A DNA stretch of 6,351 nucleotides from positions 1 through 6,351 of the forward strand of contig NYST01000041.1 of the NCBI GenBank assembly GCA_002683155.1, read 5' to 3'. A program made the position numbers and the translations under genes. Positions 6,285 to 6,351 of the stretch are shown here, piece after piece. Position 1 is the first letter of the stretch; every line of letters starts with the position of its first letter. This DNA comes from Methanobacteriota archaeon. Lineage in GTDB: Archaea > Thermoplasmatota > Poseidoniia > Poseidoniales > Thalassarchaeaceae. Below the pieces are notes generated by a model that was given only the letters and a program-made list of their open reading frames with translations, searched no databases and was not told the origin of the DNA.

Positions 6285-6351
6285 CACTGCCTCGCTCAAC
6301 TCGTACTTATCTTCAGAGAAAACCACCCTCTCGGAATCCACGAGAAGTTTC
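6282..6351 (-). CDS. C-terminal fragment of an unidentified protein
   Basis: Reading leftward from the right edge on the minus strand, one frame is open for 22 codons and ends at TGA (6282-6284). The peptide starts KLLVDSERVVF and ends SEDKYELSEAV, with an ordinary mix of hydrophobic and charged residues typical of a folded protein's end. The other two minus-strand frames look less protein-like; one stops after 13 codons. The stop lies 39 nt before the protease start on the same strand, so the two may share a transcript. Too short to assign a family. Confidence 0.45.
   Translation of the reverse strand, partial: KLLVDSERVVFSEDKYELSEAV

Overview
The window most likely comes from an archaeon, plausibly a marine Thermoplasmatota (Poseidoniia / Marine Group II-like). 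The clearest pointer is the 713-residue NFACT protein, whose N-terminus, central 'ELFRDGNVLLLDEEG' stretch and C-terminal 'KGSF.(I/V)RG(K/R)R' region read as the archaeal form of RqcH/Rqc2. No strong Shine-Dalgarno sites precede the starts, and one gene has a TATA-like box about 20-25 bp before its ATG, as expected for archaeal leaderless transcription. The lineage is inferred from protein style only. Several other genes (tryptophan dioxygenase, clan AA aspartic protease, RimL-like acetyltransferase) have well-known bacterial relatives, so transfer is possible.

Layout: five of the six genes are on the minus strand. From the right edge leftward they are: the last 22 codons of an unrecognised gene (6351-6282); a two-pass membrane protein with a retropepsin-like aspartic protease domain, a DUF3592-like loop and a Gly/Arg/Ser repeat tail (6242-4818); an alpha/beta-fold hydrolase with a GTG start (4768-3914); and the archaeal RqcH/NFACT protein (3851-1710). 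Gaps of 39, 49 and 62 nt separate them and no clear terminator lies between, so they may be partly co-transcribed. A plus-strand GNAT acetyltransferase (1108-1719) converges on the NFACT gene with a 10-bp overlap of their ends. It diverges, across a 73-bp spacer, from a nearly complete tryptophan 2,3-dioxygenase on the minus strand (1034 to beyond the left edge).

Function: RqcH acts in ribosome-associated quality control, the dioxygenase opens the indole ring of tryptophan, and the acetyltransferase probably modifies a protein N-terminus or small amine. No shared pathway is evident. The most unusual element is the protease-DUF3592 membrane fusion, with a cytosolic protease domain and a C-terminal tail built from five in-frame 18-bp DNA repeats. 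The window is gene-dense: the largest non-coding stretch is 73 bp. No tRNA, rRNA, CRISPR array or insertion sequence was seen.
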